In this document: piece after piece, positions 8,599 to 17,790 of the stretch
Layout: each line of letters opens with the position of its first letter
Position numbering within the stretch: the stretch's first letter is position 1
Assembly: GCF_014287795.1 (NCBI RefSeq)
Contig: NZ_JACOON010000003.1
Location: 248,001-312,000, forward strand
Origin: Christensenella tenuis
Lineage (GTDB): Bacteria > Bacillota > Clostridia > Christensenellales > Christensenellaceae
DNA: 64,000 bases
Direction of reading: 5' to 3'
Translations under genes and position numbers: made by a program
The notes under the pieces: model-generated
The model's input: the letters and a program-made list of their open reading frames with translations, nothing else
The model's database searches: none
What the model was told of the DNA's origin: nothing

Positions 8599-10549
8599 TG
8601 TCATTTTCCTCCAAATTCTCTGTTTGATTGTTTTTTGATAATGCACGATATTGTGCAGAATAGCCAAGCAGATACAGCGCAGACAACGCCTCGTTATTAT
8701 CCGTGAACTCTTCCAGCTTTTCGTCGATCTCTGTAATAATCGGCAGGAAAAAATTTTTATAAAGTGAGTATCTCTGGTTGATGTAAGGCTGCAATTGCTG
8801 ACTTAACATGAGTTTTGTAGTAAGCGGTTTTACAGCATAACTGCTCATAAGCCTGACCGCGTTGGTTGCGCGTTCGCCTTGCCTGCCTTTGGAGCGCAAA
8901 GCGTCCTCTTCGATCCGGTCTGCCACTGCAAGCCATCTGCCATATAAATAGCTGCGGTCTTTTTTAAGTTCGTCAAGTTCCAATGGTAATTCCTCCTTAT
9001 AATGTTGTTTATGGTATTTCCGTATTAATGCACAGGTGATATTTAATGCGCGCGTCCATTCATTGTCGCTGTTTTCCCATTTCGCATCCGTGAATGACAT
9101 AGGATGTGAAGTTCTGTTTGCCGCCATTCGAACCATGCTTTCAGGCAGCGAACAGTTGCCGAACATACATTCCAAAAGCTGCTTGCGGACTTTCTTTTTC
9201 AGGGTATTATATCCGGCGTCGTTTCCGCCCCGCGGCTTCCCGTACACAGCGAAAAGAATGTCGTCATAAGATGGCGCCCCTATATAGCGGATCATCGCGC
9301 TTTTGCCATTTTCGCCTTTTTCTTTTTTCCATGCGCTAAGAAAATAAGAAGTGTCACTATGCCAGTTGATAATATTCTCAAGATAGGTGTGTTCCGGCAT
9401 TTCTTGGTAAAACACCAAACCCATCCTGCCCGTTGTCGCGGCGTCAAACACCGCAATACAAATCGTACGCGCATGCTGCTTCAGGTCTTCCGCCCTTCTA
9501 TATCCCTGCAAAACATTCTTGAGCTTTACAGTATAGTCCGCATAAACGGCCTTTGTGCCTGCGTCCGATAAAATATCAGCGTCCGTTCTGGTTGCCTCCA
9601 TGCTGCCGAAGAGGTTAAACGTGTTGTCCTGCGCCTTTTCCTTCACTTCGGTGTCGCTGTCAACGGCCCAGGTTACAACAACCTGCGAATCGACCATGTA
9701 GCCGTAATTGGCAATCAACCAGCGGAGCATTTGGTGCATCTTCTGCGACTGCGCATAATCAACGATCACCGCGTCATCCTGCGATGAAAACCGCCCGCGA
9801 AAGGTAAAGCCGTTCGTATCATTGCAGGAAAGCAGTTTTGCATTACCTGTCATCGCGTTTATGTTCTTCGGATGTTGGGTTGCCACAGCATCAACAGCAC
9901 AGCCGCTCAGGTAATCGAACAAAGAATTGTTTCCTTTCGTTCTACTGCGCACATGGGCGATCCATGCAGTTCGAATCTCCTTGTCTTCCCAAACATGGGA
10001 AGCTCGGGCGCCCATTTGTACGACAAATCGAACGCCGATTTTCCTGATTTTATCATAGTCAATAGAGGATACGTCCCGGCTCTCCGCCCCGGATTGATAT
10101 TCACTGTCTTTGAAAATATCATTTTCAATTAAATCAGCAATAATGGTTCCACCGGAAATATATGCATAGATGGCATTCAGCGCAACATTCCCGCCTTTCC
10201 ATTCGGCAAGCTGCGCAAGATAATTTTTGCTGCCTTTGTCTTTGATTCCCCCCACATAGTCCAGTTGGTCGCAGAGCGGATGAGGCAGCGGATTCTTTAT
10301 ATCATTGGCGCGTCCCGCAGAGCCCTCCGTACAGGGAATAATAATTGTCGTCTCCTTACTGTCACGGCTCGCGCGGACGAAGCCTCCGTCCCGGTCGAGA
10401 TAAACACAAATTTCAGACTTGAACGTCGTATGAAAAATTGGCATCAGCGTTTTCCTGTCGTTGACGTTTCCGTCGGCGTCTGTTACAGGAATGCCAACCG
10501 CATTCTCGCACTTATCATACGTTTCAATCAAATTTTGAAACACTCCCAC
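8579..10549 (-). CDS. cas8c: Cascade large subunit Cas8c (Csd1)
   Basis: 656 residues, within the range for the type I-C large subunit, which recognises the PAM. The start (MGVFQNLIETYDKCENAVG) and the LVFYQEMPEHTYLENIINWH region are typical of Csd1. In type I-C the small subunit Cas11 is usually made from an internal start in the 3' part of this gene; no separate gene for it is seen. Its ATG overlaps the last base of cas5. Confidence 0.94.
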   Translation of the reverse strand: MGVFQNLIETYDKCENAVGIPVTDADGNVNDRKTLMPIFHTTFKSEICVYLDRDGGFVRASRDSKETTIIIPCTEGSAGRANDIKNPLPHPLCDQLDYVGGIKDKGSKNYLAQLAEWKGGNVALNAIYAYISGGTIIADLIENDIFKDSEYQSGAESRDVSSIDYDKIRKIGVRFVVQMGARASHVWEDKEIRTAWIAHVRSRTKGNNSLFDYLSGCAVDAVATQHPKNINAMTGNAKLLSCNDTNGFTFRGRFSSQDDAVIVDYAQSQKMHQMLRWLIANYGYMVDSQVVVTWAVDSDTEVKEKAQDNTFNLFGSMEATRTDADILSDAGTKAVYADYTVKLKNVLQGYRRAEDLKQHARTICIAVFDAATTGRMGLVFYQEMPEHTYLENIINWHSDTSYFLSAWKKEKGENGKSAMIRYIGAPSYDDILFAVYGKPRGGNDAGYNTLKKKVRKQLLECMFGNCSLPESMVRMAANRTSHPMSFTDAKWENSDNEWTRALNITCALIRKYHKQHYKEELPLELDELKKDRSYLYGRWLAVADRIEEDALRSKGRQGERATNAVRLMSSYAVKPLTTKLMLSQQLQPYINQRYSLYKNFFLPIITEIDEKLEEFTDNNEALSALYLLGYSAQYRALSKNNQTENLEENDNGSITE

Positions 10550-11316
10550 TACTCGTCACTCCCCTCTTGATCAACAGGCGCCATATTCTCTCCGATCACA
10601 AACCGTTTCACCTGCTGATTTTCAAATACAGTGCGGCGCTTCAAGGAACTGTCGTCCGGCGGCGGGAAAAGAATGATCCCATCCTGCATCACGCAGTTCC
10701 AAAAGCGGATATCAAAATTCCGGGCAAGCGTTCCATCCGCGTTTCTGGATTTGTTTTCATCCGGATAATCGATCCCGTGGAACATAAATCCAAAACTCAA
10801 TTCATTATAATCGTCATAAAAACCTTCGCCGCTCCCAAACTCGCACGGCCTTATATACCCTTGGCATTCCCTTGTCCCCAAAAAAATATCGCGCCTGCCA
10901 CCTTTTTCAATGCTGCGCCTGGCAATGTTATGATGCTTATTTTCATTGCGGTCGCTTTGCAATTCCGGGCGGTTCTCATTCCATTCGAAATGGGCGAGTA
11001 CCTGATACCGTACGTCTTTCAGGTAGGTATAGTAAGCCAAATCATTGCCCCCGCTCATTTTGATCGGGCGTATCCCCTTGCCCTCGGTCTGGATTTTATT
11101 TACGATCCTGACAGCGTCGATCACCCAAATAAACGTCGGTTTCCAATAGATGGATTCCACAATTCCCTTGATTGCCTGATAGGTCGGTACCTGATAAGAA
11201 AATTTCTCGCCGCCAACACGAGTCACCGGGTCTGAGAACAGCGCGTATTTTGCATACGCTTCAAACTCGATTGAGTTTCTTTTTTTTACAATCTTACTCA
11301 CCACATCGTCTTTCAT
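10549..11316 (-). CDS. cas5c: crRNA-processing Cas5 (Cas5c/Cas5d)
   Basis: 255 residues. Type I-C has no Cas6; Cas5 itself cuts the pre-crRNA. Tyr46 (in FSYQVPTYQAIKG) and Lys127-His128 (in ENKHHNIARR) appear to correspond to the Tyr-Lys-His catalytic group described for the Bacillus halodurans enzyme; this placement is by eye. The REC-Q-GY segment near residue 155 is also family-typical. The protein should therefore be an active processing nuclease. Confidence 0.94.
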   Translation of the reverse strand: MKDDVVSKIVKKRNSIEFEAYAKYALFSDPVTRVGGEKFSYQVPTYQAIKGIVESIYWKPTFIWVIDAVRIVNKIQTEGKGIRPIKMSGGNDLAYYTYLKDVRYQVLAHFEWNENRPELQSDRNENKHHNIARRSIEKGGRRDIFLGTRECQGYIRPCEFGSGEGFYDDYNELSFGFMFHGIDYPDENKSRNADGTLARNFDIRFWNCVMQDGIILFPPPDDSSLKRRTVFENQQVKRFVIGENMAPVDQEGSDE

Positions 11317-11330
11317 TCGTTTCCTCCTTG

Positions 11331-13682
11331 CTAAACAATAAGATTGTCCTGAATTATGTCTGAAACCGCGCCTGTATCTTGTGAATAATAATTTTCGTCA
11401 AGAAGCAGTATGCCCGTTTCTTCATCCAATGGTGATAACGCGTGTCTTTCCAAAAGCTTTTTTAGTTCATACTCATACAGGGGAACACTGAATCTCTGCA
11501 GTTTCTTTAAAATTTGTACTTTTTCCCTGGTAAAAACGCTTCGGGGCTGATTTCTGTATTCATCGATCAGCTTTTTTGCACCGCCGTACCGGGCAACGAC
11601 CGACGTTGTATTTTTGTCCAGCACACTGAATTCCGCGTCCGCAGACCGGAAGGCCTGCGTTATAAAGTGGGAAAACTGCCTGCCGGTTCTGTTCCGATAA
11701 TTTCCCTTTCCGTCCTTGTTGTGTGACAACATAGCATAAATGCTTCCAGCCTGGCCTACCGGGTAATCCATCCGCCTATCCTGGCCGTTAAAATATTGGT
11801 CGTAAAATTCAGACATCGCCTCTTCATCCAGTAAATCAACACCCGGTTCCTTACTTTGGATGATTCGCTGCGTTATTTCTTGTCCCATCCTGATATCCGG
11901 CAGCCTGTCAAGGCTCTCGCCTTTTAACGGGAATACATAAACTTTTTTGGGTTCAGCGCTCTCCCCGTTTCTATTGCATCTTCCTGCGGCCTGGGCAATA
12001 GAATCCAATCCTGCCATACTGCGAATGACGCATGAAAACGAAATATCGACCCCCGCCTCAATCAATTGGGTAGAAATACAGATTACTTTTGTGCCGCCAT
12101 TGAGATGTGCCCGCATTTTTCGAATAATTTCCATACGGTGCGCCGCACACATAGAGGTGCTTAGGTGCAGGACTTCAAAGCCAACGGCCCGGTTCTTTAT
12201 TGTGTCAAACAGTTCCAGCGCGGCATTCCTGGTATTTACAATAACAAGGCAATTCCCATTCTCACCTGCCTTATCCATAGTAAAATCCGCCGTGGAAAAA
12301 ATGTCACGCTCAGGTTCAGCCGCAATGTTCACGCGTTTCATATGCTTGAATTCATTGGCGCAATCAATAAGCCTTGGATGTGCCGCAAGCAAAAGATTGC
12401 TTCGCTGCGTAGATGCAAGGGCAGGCTGCGTCGCGGAACAAAGGAGAACCGTAGCGTTTAGTATTTTTGACAGGAACGAGACGATTTCATTAAAACAGTG
12501 GATCGCTTTTATGGGCATGGATTGTATTTCATCAAAAATAATGACTGAGTCTGCCATGGAGGCAAATTTGCGCAGCTTGCCGCTCTTTGAAGACATCACC
12601 GATTCCAGAAATTGTACCATTGTAGTTATGATAATAGGGCTGTCCCATCGCGACGCCATTCGCTTGCGTGTCTCGGAAGCGCCATCATCTTCCGGCTCAA
12701 GGGTATTTGAGTGATGTTCAAAAATAACGCCGCTGTCTTCCTCCACCTCCAAAATATCACGAATGGATTTTGCCGTCTGTTCTATGATGGAAAGGTAGGG
12801 AATGACATAAATAATCCGTTTCTTTTTTTGCTTTTTGCAGTGATGCAGCGCAAACCGTAAAGAGGACAAGGTTTTTCCACCCCCGGTCGGCACCAGGAGC
12901 TGATAAATCCCAGTTTCATGATCTGCGGCAGCTTTGCATTGATCAGATATGGATTTTCTGATTTTTGCAATATCCGTACCGCTTGAAAACGAAGCAATAT
13001 TTCGTTCGAATATTTCTGTTAGCGGAGCCCAGTCGGTATTGGAATACAAAAATTCCTCATTCACATCAAACAAATATGCATCGAGCCTGTCTGCATCAAC
13101 CAAACAGGAGTAAAGATACTTCACGGCTAAGCCCAGGGCAAAAGCAGCTGAATCAGGGCTTCTATAGGCGTTTTGAATGTGATCCAACAGGGCGCGAATC
13201 TCGCAAACCGCTTTTTCAAACAGGAGTTGCAGCTTTGCTTTCTCGGAATCTGTAATTTTATTTTTGATCTCATGGTAGGAATATTTGGCGTCGTCAGCGT
13301 TTTGCAGTTTGTCGAAATAATCGGTTGTCCCATCCGGCGCAATGCCGTCCGCAAGACGATTATGATGCGCAGTGATACAAAAGGCCATCATTTCCTTGAG
13401 CAGCAAAGCCTCTGGCGCACCATGATCGATAAAGATTTCATCTGCCAAAAATGCCCCTTGCCATGCATGGATAACACTGCCGCGCTCTCCGCTTCCGCCC
13501 TTTATATAGCTTTGAAATGCGTCGGAAAGTTTCCCCAAGTCGTGAAGATACGCAATGAGTCCGGAAGTATTGGGGCAGTGCGAAATTGCAGTGGAAATAT
13601 CAGCTACATGTTTCGCATGTTCAAACATGCTTTGCGTTTTGTCACGAGAATTCTTTCTTGCGAGCTCCGTACCATACACCAT
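11331..13682 (-). CDS. cas3: CRISPR-associated helicase-nuclease Cas3 with N-terminal HD domain
   Basis: 783 residues. The N-terminal HD nuclease is shown by EHAKHVADI, YLHDLGKLSD and TAHHNRLADG. The superfamily 2 helicase follows with VPTGGGKTLSS (Walker A), FDEIQSMP (DExx box), LCSATQPA (motif III) and AQAAGRCNRNGE (motif VI). All motifs are intact, so it should degrade Cascade-bound DNA. It is the first gene of the operon. The start at 13682 has AGGAGG directly upstream, and a promoter lies about 140 bases further up. Confidence 0.97.
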   Translation of the reverse strand: MVYGTELARKNSRDKTQSMFEHAKHVADISTAISHCPNTSGLIAYLHDLGKLSDAFQSYIKGGSGERGSVIHAWQGAFLADEIFIDHGAPEALLLKEMMAFCITAHHNRLADGIAPDGTTDYFDKLQNADDAKYSYHEIKNKITDSEKAKLQLLFEKAVCEIRALLDHIQNAYRSPDSAAFALGLAVKYLYSCLVDADRLDAYLFDVNEEFLYSNTDWAPLTEIFERNIASFSSGTDIAKIRKSISDQCKAAADHETGIYQLLVPTGGGKTLSSLRFALHHCKKQKKKRIIYVIPYLSIIEQTAKSIRDILEVEEDSGVIFEHHSNTLEPEDDGASETRKRMASRWDSPIIITTMVQFLESVMSSKSGKLRKFASMADSVIIFDEIQSMPIKAIHCFNEIVSFLSKILNATVLLCSATQPALASTQRSNLLLAAHPRLIDCANEFKHMKRVNIAAEPERDIFSTADFTMDKAGENGNCLVIVNTRNAALELFDTIKNRAVGFEVLHLSTSMCAAHRMEIIRKMRAHLNGGTKVICISTQLIEAGVDISFSCVIRSMAGLDSIAQAAGRCNRNGESAEPKKVYVFPLKGESLDRLPDIRMGQEITQRIIQSKEPGVDLLDEEAMSEFYDQYFNGQDRRMDYPVGQAGSIYAMLSHNKDGKGNYRNRTGRQFSHFITQAFRSADAEFSVLDKNTTSVVARYGGAKKLIDEYRNQPRSVFTREKVQILKKLQRFSVPLYEYELKKLLERHALSPLDEETGILLLDENYYSQDTGAVSDIIQDNLIV

Positions 13683-13823
13683 TCAATCCTCCTTGCATTA
13701 TATTTACATCCGTGCAGGTTTGCATCGCGCATGATTAGAATCACAGCTTCTCTAAAGTATATTGATTATTATTGGACTATCTTATAACGTTGAATGAAAA
13801 ACATAGTAGACTCATTACCTTTC

Positions 13824-13852
13824 ATTATAATGTGGTACATAAAACATTACAA
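13824..13852 (-). promoter_or_regulatory. promoter of the cas operon
   Basis: On the minus strand TTGTAA (13847-13852), a 17-bp spacer and a perfect TATAAT (13824-13829) lie upstream of cas3. The 5' untranslated region would be about 135 nt. No other promoter of this quality is seen inside the tightly packed cas genes. Confidence 0.7.
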
Positions 13853-14263
13853 GTGTTCCCTCCGACGAAAATTTACGAAAAGTTTTTTAGACTTACCATC
13901 AAAAAGCGCTTATACTGCAAAGCCTGGAGTTCTTCCAAAATACTATGAGTAAACTGTTTCCTTGCCAAACCGGTGTCCATTCAAATCGCAACGACCTTCA
14001 CACTGTTTTTCCGCAGGAGCGTTTTATCATGGGGTGGAGCCGTAGCGGTTTCGCGCGAAGCAGTCGAGCCGCCATCCGGCCACCACGACAAACAGGCCCT
14101 TTGCGCTGGCCTTGACCATCCGCTGGCAATCCGGCCGGTTACCCGTTTGGTTGGAAAGTACCCGTTCGATATATGTCCAAGAATATTGATATCCTGCTTT
14201 TCCATGAATCACTCGTCTCGTTCTTTAAGGTCTGGTGAAGCCCTTTAATCTATCTTGCGCTGA

Positions 14264-14509
14264 ACATTTTCCCAGGTCTTCGATCACTATATCGACGCAG
14301 CGAAAATAATTGTCTGTTTCGATCATATTGCCTACATTCATTCCGTCTTCTTCGACGCCAATAGTATTCGTTTCAAAATATACCGCGTCTGGTCATGGAA
14401 AGGCCTGCCGGCTTCCATATTCGGCAGCACTATTTATGCCATAAAATATAACCGGTATTTACGTTACAGTGGCGTTAAACGCATTGAAAAAAGGACTCGC
14501 TTGAATTGA
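14264..14509 (+). pseudogene. decayed transposase-like remnant (possibly ISL3 family)
   Basis: An 81-codon stretch is open without a start codon and with stops on both sides. Its translation has a segment YIDAAKIIVCFDHIAYIHSV that recalls the second catalytic aspartate region of ISL3-type transposases (pattern FPNAKIVADxFHVIRQ). No terminal repeats or remaining transposase parts are recognisable. The rest of 13860-14540 shows no supported gene and may be further remnant. Confidence 0.25.
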
Positions 14510-14540
14510 TTTACACGGCCGGTACTATAAGTTCTCTGCT

Positions 14541-14590
14541 TACTGTAAAATAACAGGCACGGCTGAGGCCGTGCCTGTTATTTTACAGTA
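14541..14590. terminator. perfect 23-bp bidirectional terminator hairpin
   Basis: TACTGTAAAATAACAGGCAC plus GGC (14541-14563) is repeated perfectly inverted at 14568-14590 with a TGAG loop. A/T tracts flank the GC-rich core on both sides, so it can act in both directions. It ends three bases after the stop codon of the cytidylate kinase-like gene and closes that four-gene operon. Confidence 0.85.
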
Positions 14591-14592
14591 AT

Positions 14593-15207
14593 TTATTCCG
14601 GTATATCTGCAAGCAGGCTTCCCAATACGGCCACACAGCCGTCTATACCTAATTCTGAAGAATTTAATACAATGTCATAATTTGTAAAATCATTCCATCT
14701 TTTTGTGGTATTTGCGTAGTAATACCGTTCACGCCTACGGTTAAACCGTTTCATTATGCTTTCCACTTCATGTTCCGGGATAGCGTAGTCTTCTACAATT
14801 CGGTTTCTTTTATCTTTTTCCGTTGCCCAGATAAAAACTTTTACGACCCCTCTACGCTCTTTTAACGCTTCAGAGGCGCAATGTCCAAGAAAAATGGCAG
14901 GTCCCTCTCCCGACATCTTTCTTATTTCATCTTGTTCAGCAAGGAAAATATGTCCTTCTTTTGACACCATATCCGGATTTGCAGAGGTTGCTTGACTGAG
15001 TGCATAAATCGTATATAAAAGGCTGTTTGGAACATTTTCCTCATATCGTTCTATATTTTCAATAGAAAAGTTATATTTTTTTGAAACAGCCTTGAGTATT
15101 TCATGGCCATAGCACGGCACGCCGGTTATGCTTGCCAGCTTTCGCGCAATTTTCGTTCCTCCGCTTCCATATTCGCGCTCAATCGTTATGTAGTGATATT
15201 TTCTCAT
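14593..15207 (-). CDS. cytidylate kinase-like family protein
   Basis: 204 residues. The start MRKYHYITIEREYGSGG and then TKIARKLA contains the glycine-rich nucleotide-binding loop of the cytidylate kinase-like family (PF13189), shorter and different from housekeeping Cmk. The substrate of this family in Firmicutes is not well established. The ATG at 15207 is preferred over 15240 because AGGAGG lies eight bases upstream. Last gene of the ABC exporter operon, overlapping the alarmone synthetase gene by 29 bases. Confidence 0.75.
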   Translation of the reverse strand: MRKYHYITIEREYGSGGTKIARKLASITGVPCYGHEILKAVSKKYNFSIENIERYEENVPNSLLYTIYALSQATSANPDMVSKEGHIFLAEQDEIRKMSGEGPAIFLGHCASEALKERRGVVKVFIWATEKDKRNRIVEDYAIPEHEVESIMKRFNRRRERYYYANTTKRWNDFTNYDIVLNSSELGIDGCVAVLGSLLADIPE

Positions 15208-15940
15208 AATGAAACGCCTCCTTTTCGCCGTCCCGCGCAATGCCGCATTTTTTTCTCAGTTCTGCCATGCGCCTGTCAAGTTCCGCGCTCATTTCAGCGC
15301 ATTCGTAAAGCTCAGACAAATTCCCCTGCGGTATTCCGTTCTTTTTCTTATAATTGATTTGATGTTCAAGACTTGCCCAAAAGTCCATTGCAATCGTTCG
15401 AAGCTGTACTTCCACTTTCATCATCCGCTTTTCGTGCGCAAGAAAGATAGGTGTTGAAACAATCAAGTGCAGGCTCCTGTAACCATTCTTCTTGGGAGAC
15501 GCAATGTAGTCCCGCTTTTCTATCAGGGTAACATCGTCGTGTTTCAGCAGCGCCTCTTCCAGCATATACACATCATCAAGAAAAGAACATATTACGCGTA
15601 TACCTGCAATATCATTCAGATTGTCTTCCACACTAGAAACGTCAATGGGAAAATCCTTTCTCAGCAGTTTATCTACAATGCTTTGCGGCGATTTGAGCCT
15701 TGTCTTAATATTGCTGATTGGTTCCCTATCGAATTGCAGTGAAAATTCCTCGTTCATTACATTGAATTTGGTTTCCATTTCCATCAACGCGCAGCGGTAA
15801 TAGGTCATCATTTCCATAAACGCCTGTCCTCTTCTGAGGAACATTCCAACAAATTCGTTCCTGTTTTTTTGTGTGAAAAATTCACCTCCGGCTTGCATCA
15901 GCTTTTCTATTTCTTTATCCATGATATTATCTTTGTCCAT
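15179..15940 (-). CDS. small alarmone synthetase (RelA/SpoT domain, RelQ/YjbM type)
   Basis: 253 residues with only the (p)ppGpp synthetase domain; the HD hydrolase and regulatory domains of long RelA/SpoT proteins are missing. Motifs seen are DIAGIRVICSF, SPKKNGYRSLHLIV and EVQLRTIAMDFWASLEHQ, the last being the synthetase signature. It should make (p)ppGpp or pGpp from ATP and guanine nucleotides. Position inside an exporter operon suggests that envelope or antibiotic stress sets its expression (inference). GGAGG precedes both the ATG at 15940 and a TTG at 15946; the ATG is chosen. Confidence 0.88.
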   Translation of the reverse strand: MDKDNIMDKEIEKLMQAGGEFFTQKNRNEFVGMFLRRGQAFMEMMTYYRCALMEMETKFNVMNEEFSLQFDREPISNIKTRLKSPQSIVDKLLRKDFPIDVSSVEDNLNDIAGIRVICSFLDDVYMLEEALLKHDDVTLIEKRDYIASPKKNGYRSLHLIVSTPIFLAHEKRMMKVEVQLRTIAMDFWASLEHQINYKKKNGIPQGNLSELYECAEMSAELDRRMAELRKKCGIARDGEKEAFHYEKISLHND

Positions 15941-15957
15941 GTTCAAATATTCCTCCG

Positions 15958-17790
15958 TCAGGCAGCTTGGTCAAATTGGCTGTTATACAGTTCTGCATAA
16001 AAACCTCCTTGTTTCATCAATGCGTCATGCGTTCCGCTCTCTATAATATCTCCGTCTTTTAGTACAAGGATAAGGTCAGCATTCTTAATCGTAGACAAGC
16101 GGTGAGCGATAACGAATGAAGTACGGTTTTTCATAAGAGCATCCATCGCACTCTGTATCTGTTGTTCTGTTCTCGTATCAACCGAGCTTGTCGCTTCATC
16201 CAATATCAGCATTGGTTTGTCCGCAATCATCGCCCGCGCTATGGTAAGCTGTTGCTTTTGTCCTTGCGACAAATTTAACTGGTCATTTAATACCGTATCA
16301 TATCCGTACGGCAGAGTGCGTATAAAATGGTCGAGTCCAACTGCCCTGCACGCTTCCTCCATCTTCTCATCCGATACGTTTTCCGTGCAGTAGATAAGAT
16401 TTTCCCGCACAGTTCCCTCGAACAGCCATGTATCTTGCAGTACCATGCAAAACTGCTTGTGTACCTCCTCCCGCGTCATTTCACGTATCGGCACTCCATC
16501 TATGCGGATTTCCCCGCTTTTTATCTCATAGAACCGCATCAGCAGGTTTACCATGGTTGTTTTCCCCGCGCCGGTCGGCCCTACTACGGCAATCTTCTGC
16601 CCCGGGCTGACCTGGGCGGAAAAATCATGGATAATTGTTTTTTCATCTGTATATCCAAATTTCACATGCTCAAACTCCACATATCCTTTTGTCTGTTCCA
16701 GTTTTTGGTTCTTTTCGTTTTCATCCTGCATCTCTTCCGCTTCCAGGAATTCAAAGACGCGTTCTCCTGCGGCGGCGGCCGATTGCAGAGATTGCATCGC
16801 CTGCGCCATCTGTGAAAGGGGCTGGGTAAAATACCGTACATACATCATAAACGCGACGATTACTTCAAAACCAATTTTGCCGTCCATCGTCAGCAATGCT
16901 CCCACCACACACACAGCTACATAACCAAGGTTTCCAATAAAGTACATAAGCGGCTGCATAAGCCCTGACAGGCATTGAGCTTTAAATGCACTGTCCTTTA
17001 ATCTTCCGTTTAATTTATCGAAAACTTTCTGCGCGTTCTCTTCTCCGTTGTATGCCTTTACCACCGTATGGCCTGTATATATTTCTTCTACATGTCCATT
17101 GATTTCCCCAAGATGTTTTTGCTGGCGGTCAAAATATTTTTGTGACCGCCTCATAATCAGCATCATTAGAAGAAAGCCGATTAAAGTCGCAATGACTGCT
17201 GTCGCCGCCATAATAACATTCGTCAGCAACATCATAATAAGAGAGCCCGCAAATAGTGTAACTGCCGAAACCAACATACCCACGCTTTGATTCAGCGATT
17301 GTGAAATCATGTCTACATCGTTTGTAACGCGCGAAAGCACATCCCCGGTAGAGGTCCCATGGAAATATCCCATTGGAAGGCGGTTGATTTTTCTGGAGAT
17401 ATCGCTACGCATCTGTTTGGATACCCCTTGGGAGACCGTTGCCATAATCCAGTGCTGTCCAGTCGACAACCCAAAACTGCACAGATACAATATAACAAGG
17501 GTGATGCCGATCGATGCAACCGCAGCCAAATCAATTCCCGTCGTAATCCCATCGGTAATTACTTTAGTCATCTCCGACAGTTTGTCCGGTCCAATCAGCG
17601 TCATTATAGTGCCCCCGATTGCGAAGATAATTGCCAACACAAGCGGCACGTAATATTTTTTAGAGTATTTTATCAGTTTTTTCCATGTTCCTGTAAAATT
17701 TTTTGCTTTTTCGGACGACCCTCTCATCATTCCGGAGCCGGGGGCCCCGCTATTCTGTGGCCTGTTGCTACCATATTCATTTTTTCCCAT
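15958..17790 (-). CDS. ABC exporter half-transporter, catalytically complete Walker B
   Basis: 610 residues: an N-terminal membrane domain with six predicted helices (~35-340) and a C-terminal ATPase. The ATPase has GPTGAGKTTM (Walker A), a variant signature LSQGQKQQ, MLILDEATSSVD (Walker B with catalytic Glu) and AHRLSTI (H-loop). Its partner, coded immediately upstream with a four-base TAATG-type overlap, has a degenerate site. The pair is therefore typical of heterodimeric multidrug or peptide exporters (BmrCD/LmrCD type). Substrate unknown. Confidence 0.9.
   Translation of the reverse strand: MGKNEYGSNRPQNSGAPGSGMMRGSSEKAKNFTGTWKKLIKYSKKYYVPLVLAIIFAIGGTIMTLIGPDKLSEMTKVITDGITTGIDLAAVASIGITLVILYLCSFGLSTGQHWIMATVSQGVSKQMRSDISRKINRLPMGYFHGTSTGDVLSRVTNDVDMISQSLNQSVGMLVSAVTLFAGSLIMMLLTNVIMAATAVIATLIGFLLMMLIMRRSQKYFDRQQKHLGEINGHVEEIYTGHTVVKAYNGEENAQKVFDKLNGRLKDSAFKAQCLSGLMQPLMYFIGNLGYVAVCVVGALLTMDGKIGFEVIVAFMMYVRYFTQPLSQMAQAMQSLQSAAAAGERVFEFLEAEEMQDENEKNQKLEQTKGYVEFEHVKFGYTDEKTIIHDFSAQVSPGQKIAVVGPTGAGKTTMVNLLMRFYEIKSGEIRIDGVPIREMTREEVHKQFCMVLQDTWLFEGTVRENLIYCTENVSDEKMEEACRAVGLDHFIRTLPYGYDTVLNDQLNLSQGQKQQLTIARAMIADKPMLILDEATSSVDTRTEQQIQSAMDALMKNRTSFVIAHRLSTIKNADLILVLKDGDIIESGTHDALMKQGGFYAELYNSQFDQAA

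Noticed and set aside
13981..14248. Open frames on both strands between the cas operon promoter and the hairpin at 14541
   Set aside because: No ribosome binding site, no recognised motif and no continuity; kept only as possible decayed mobile sequence.
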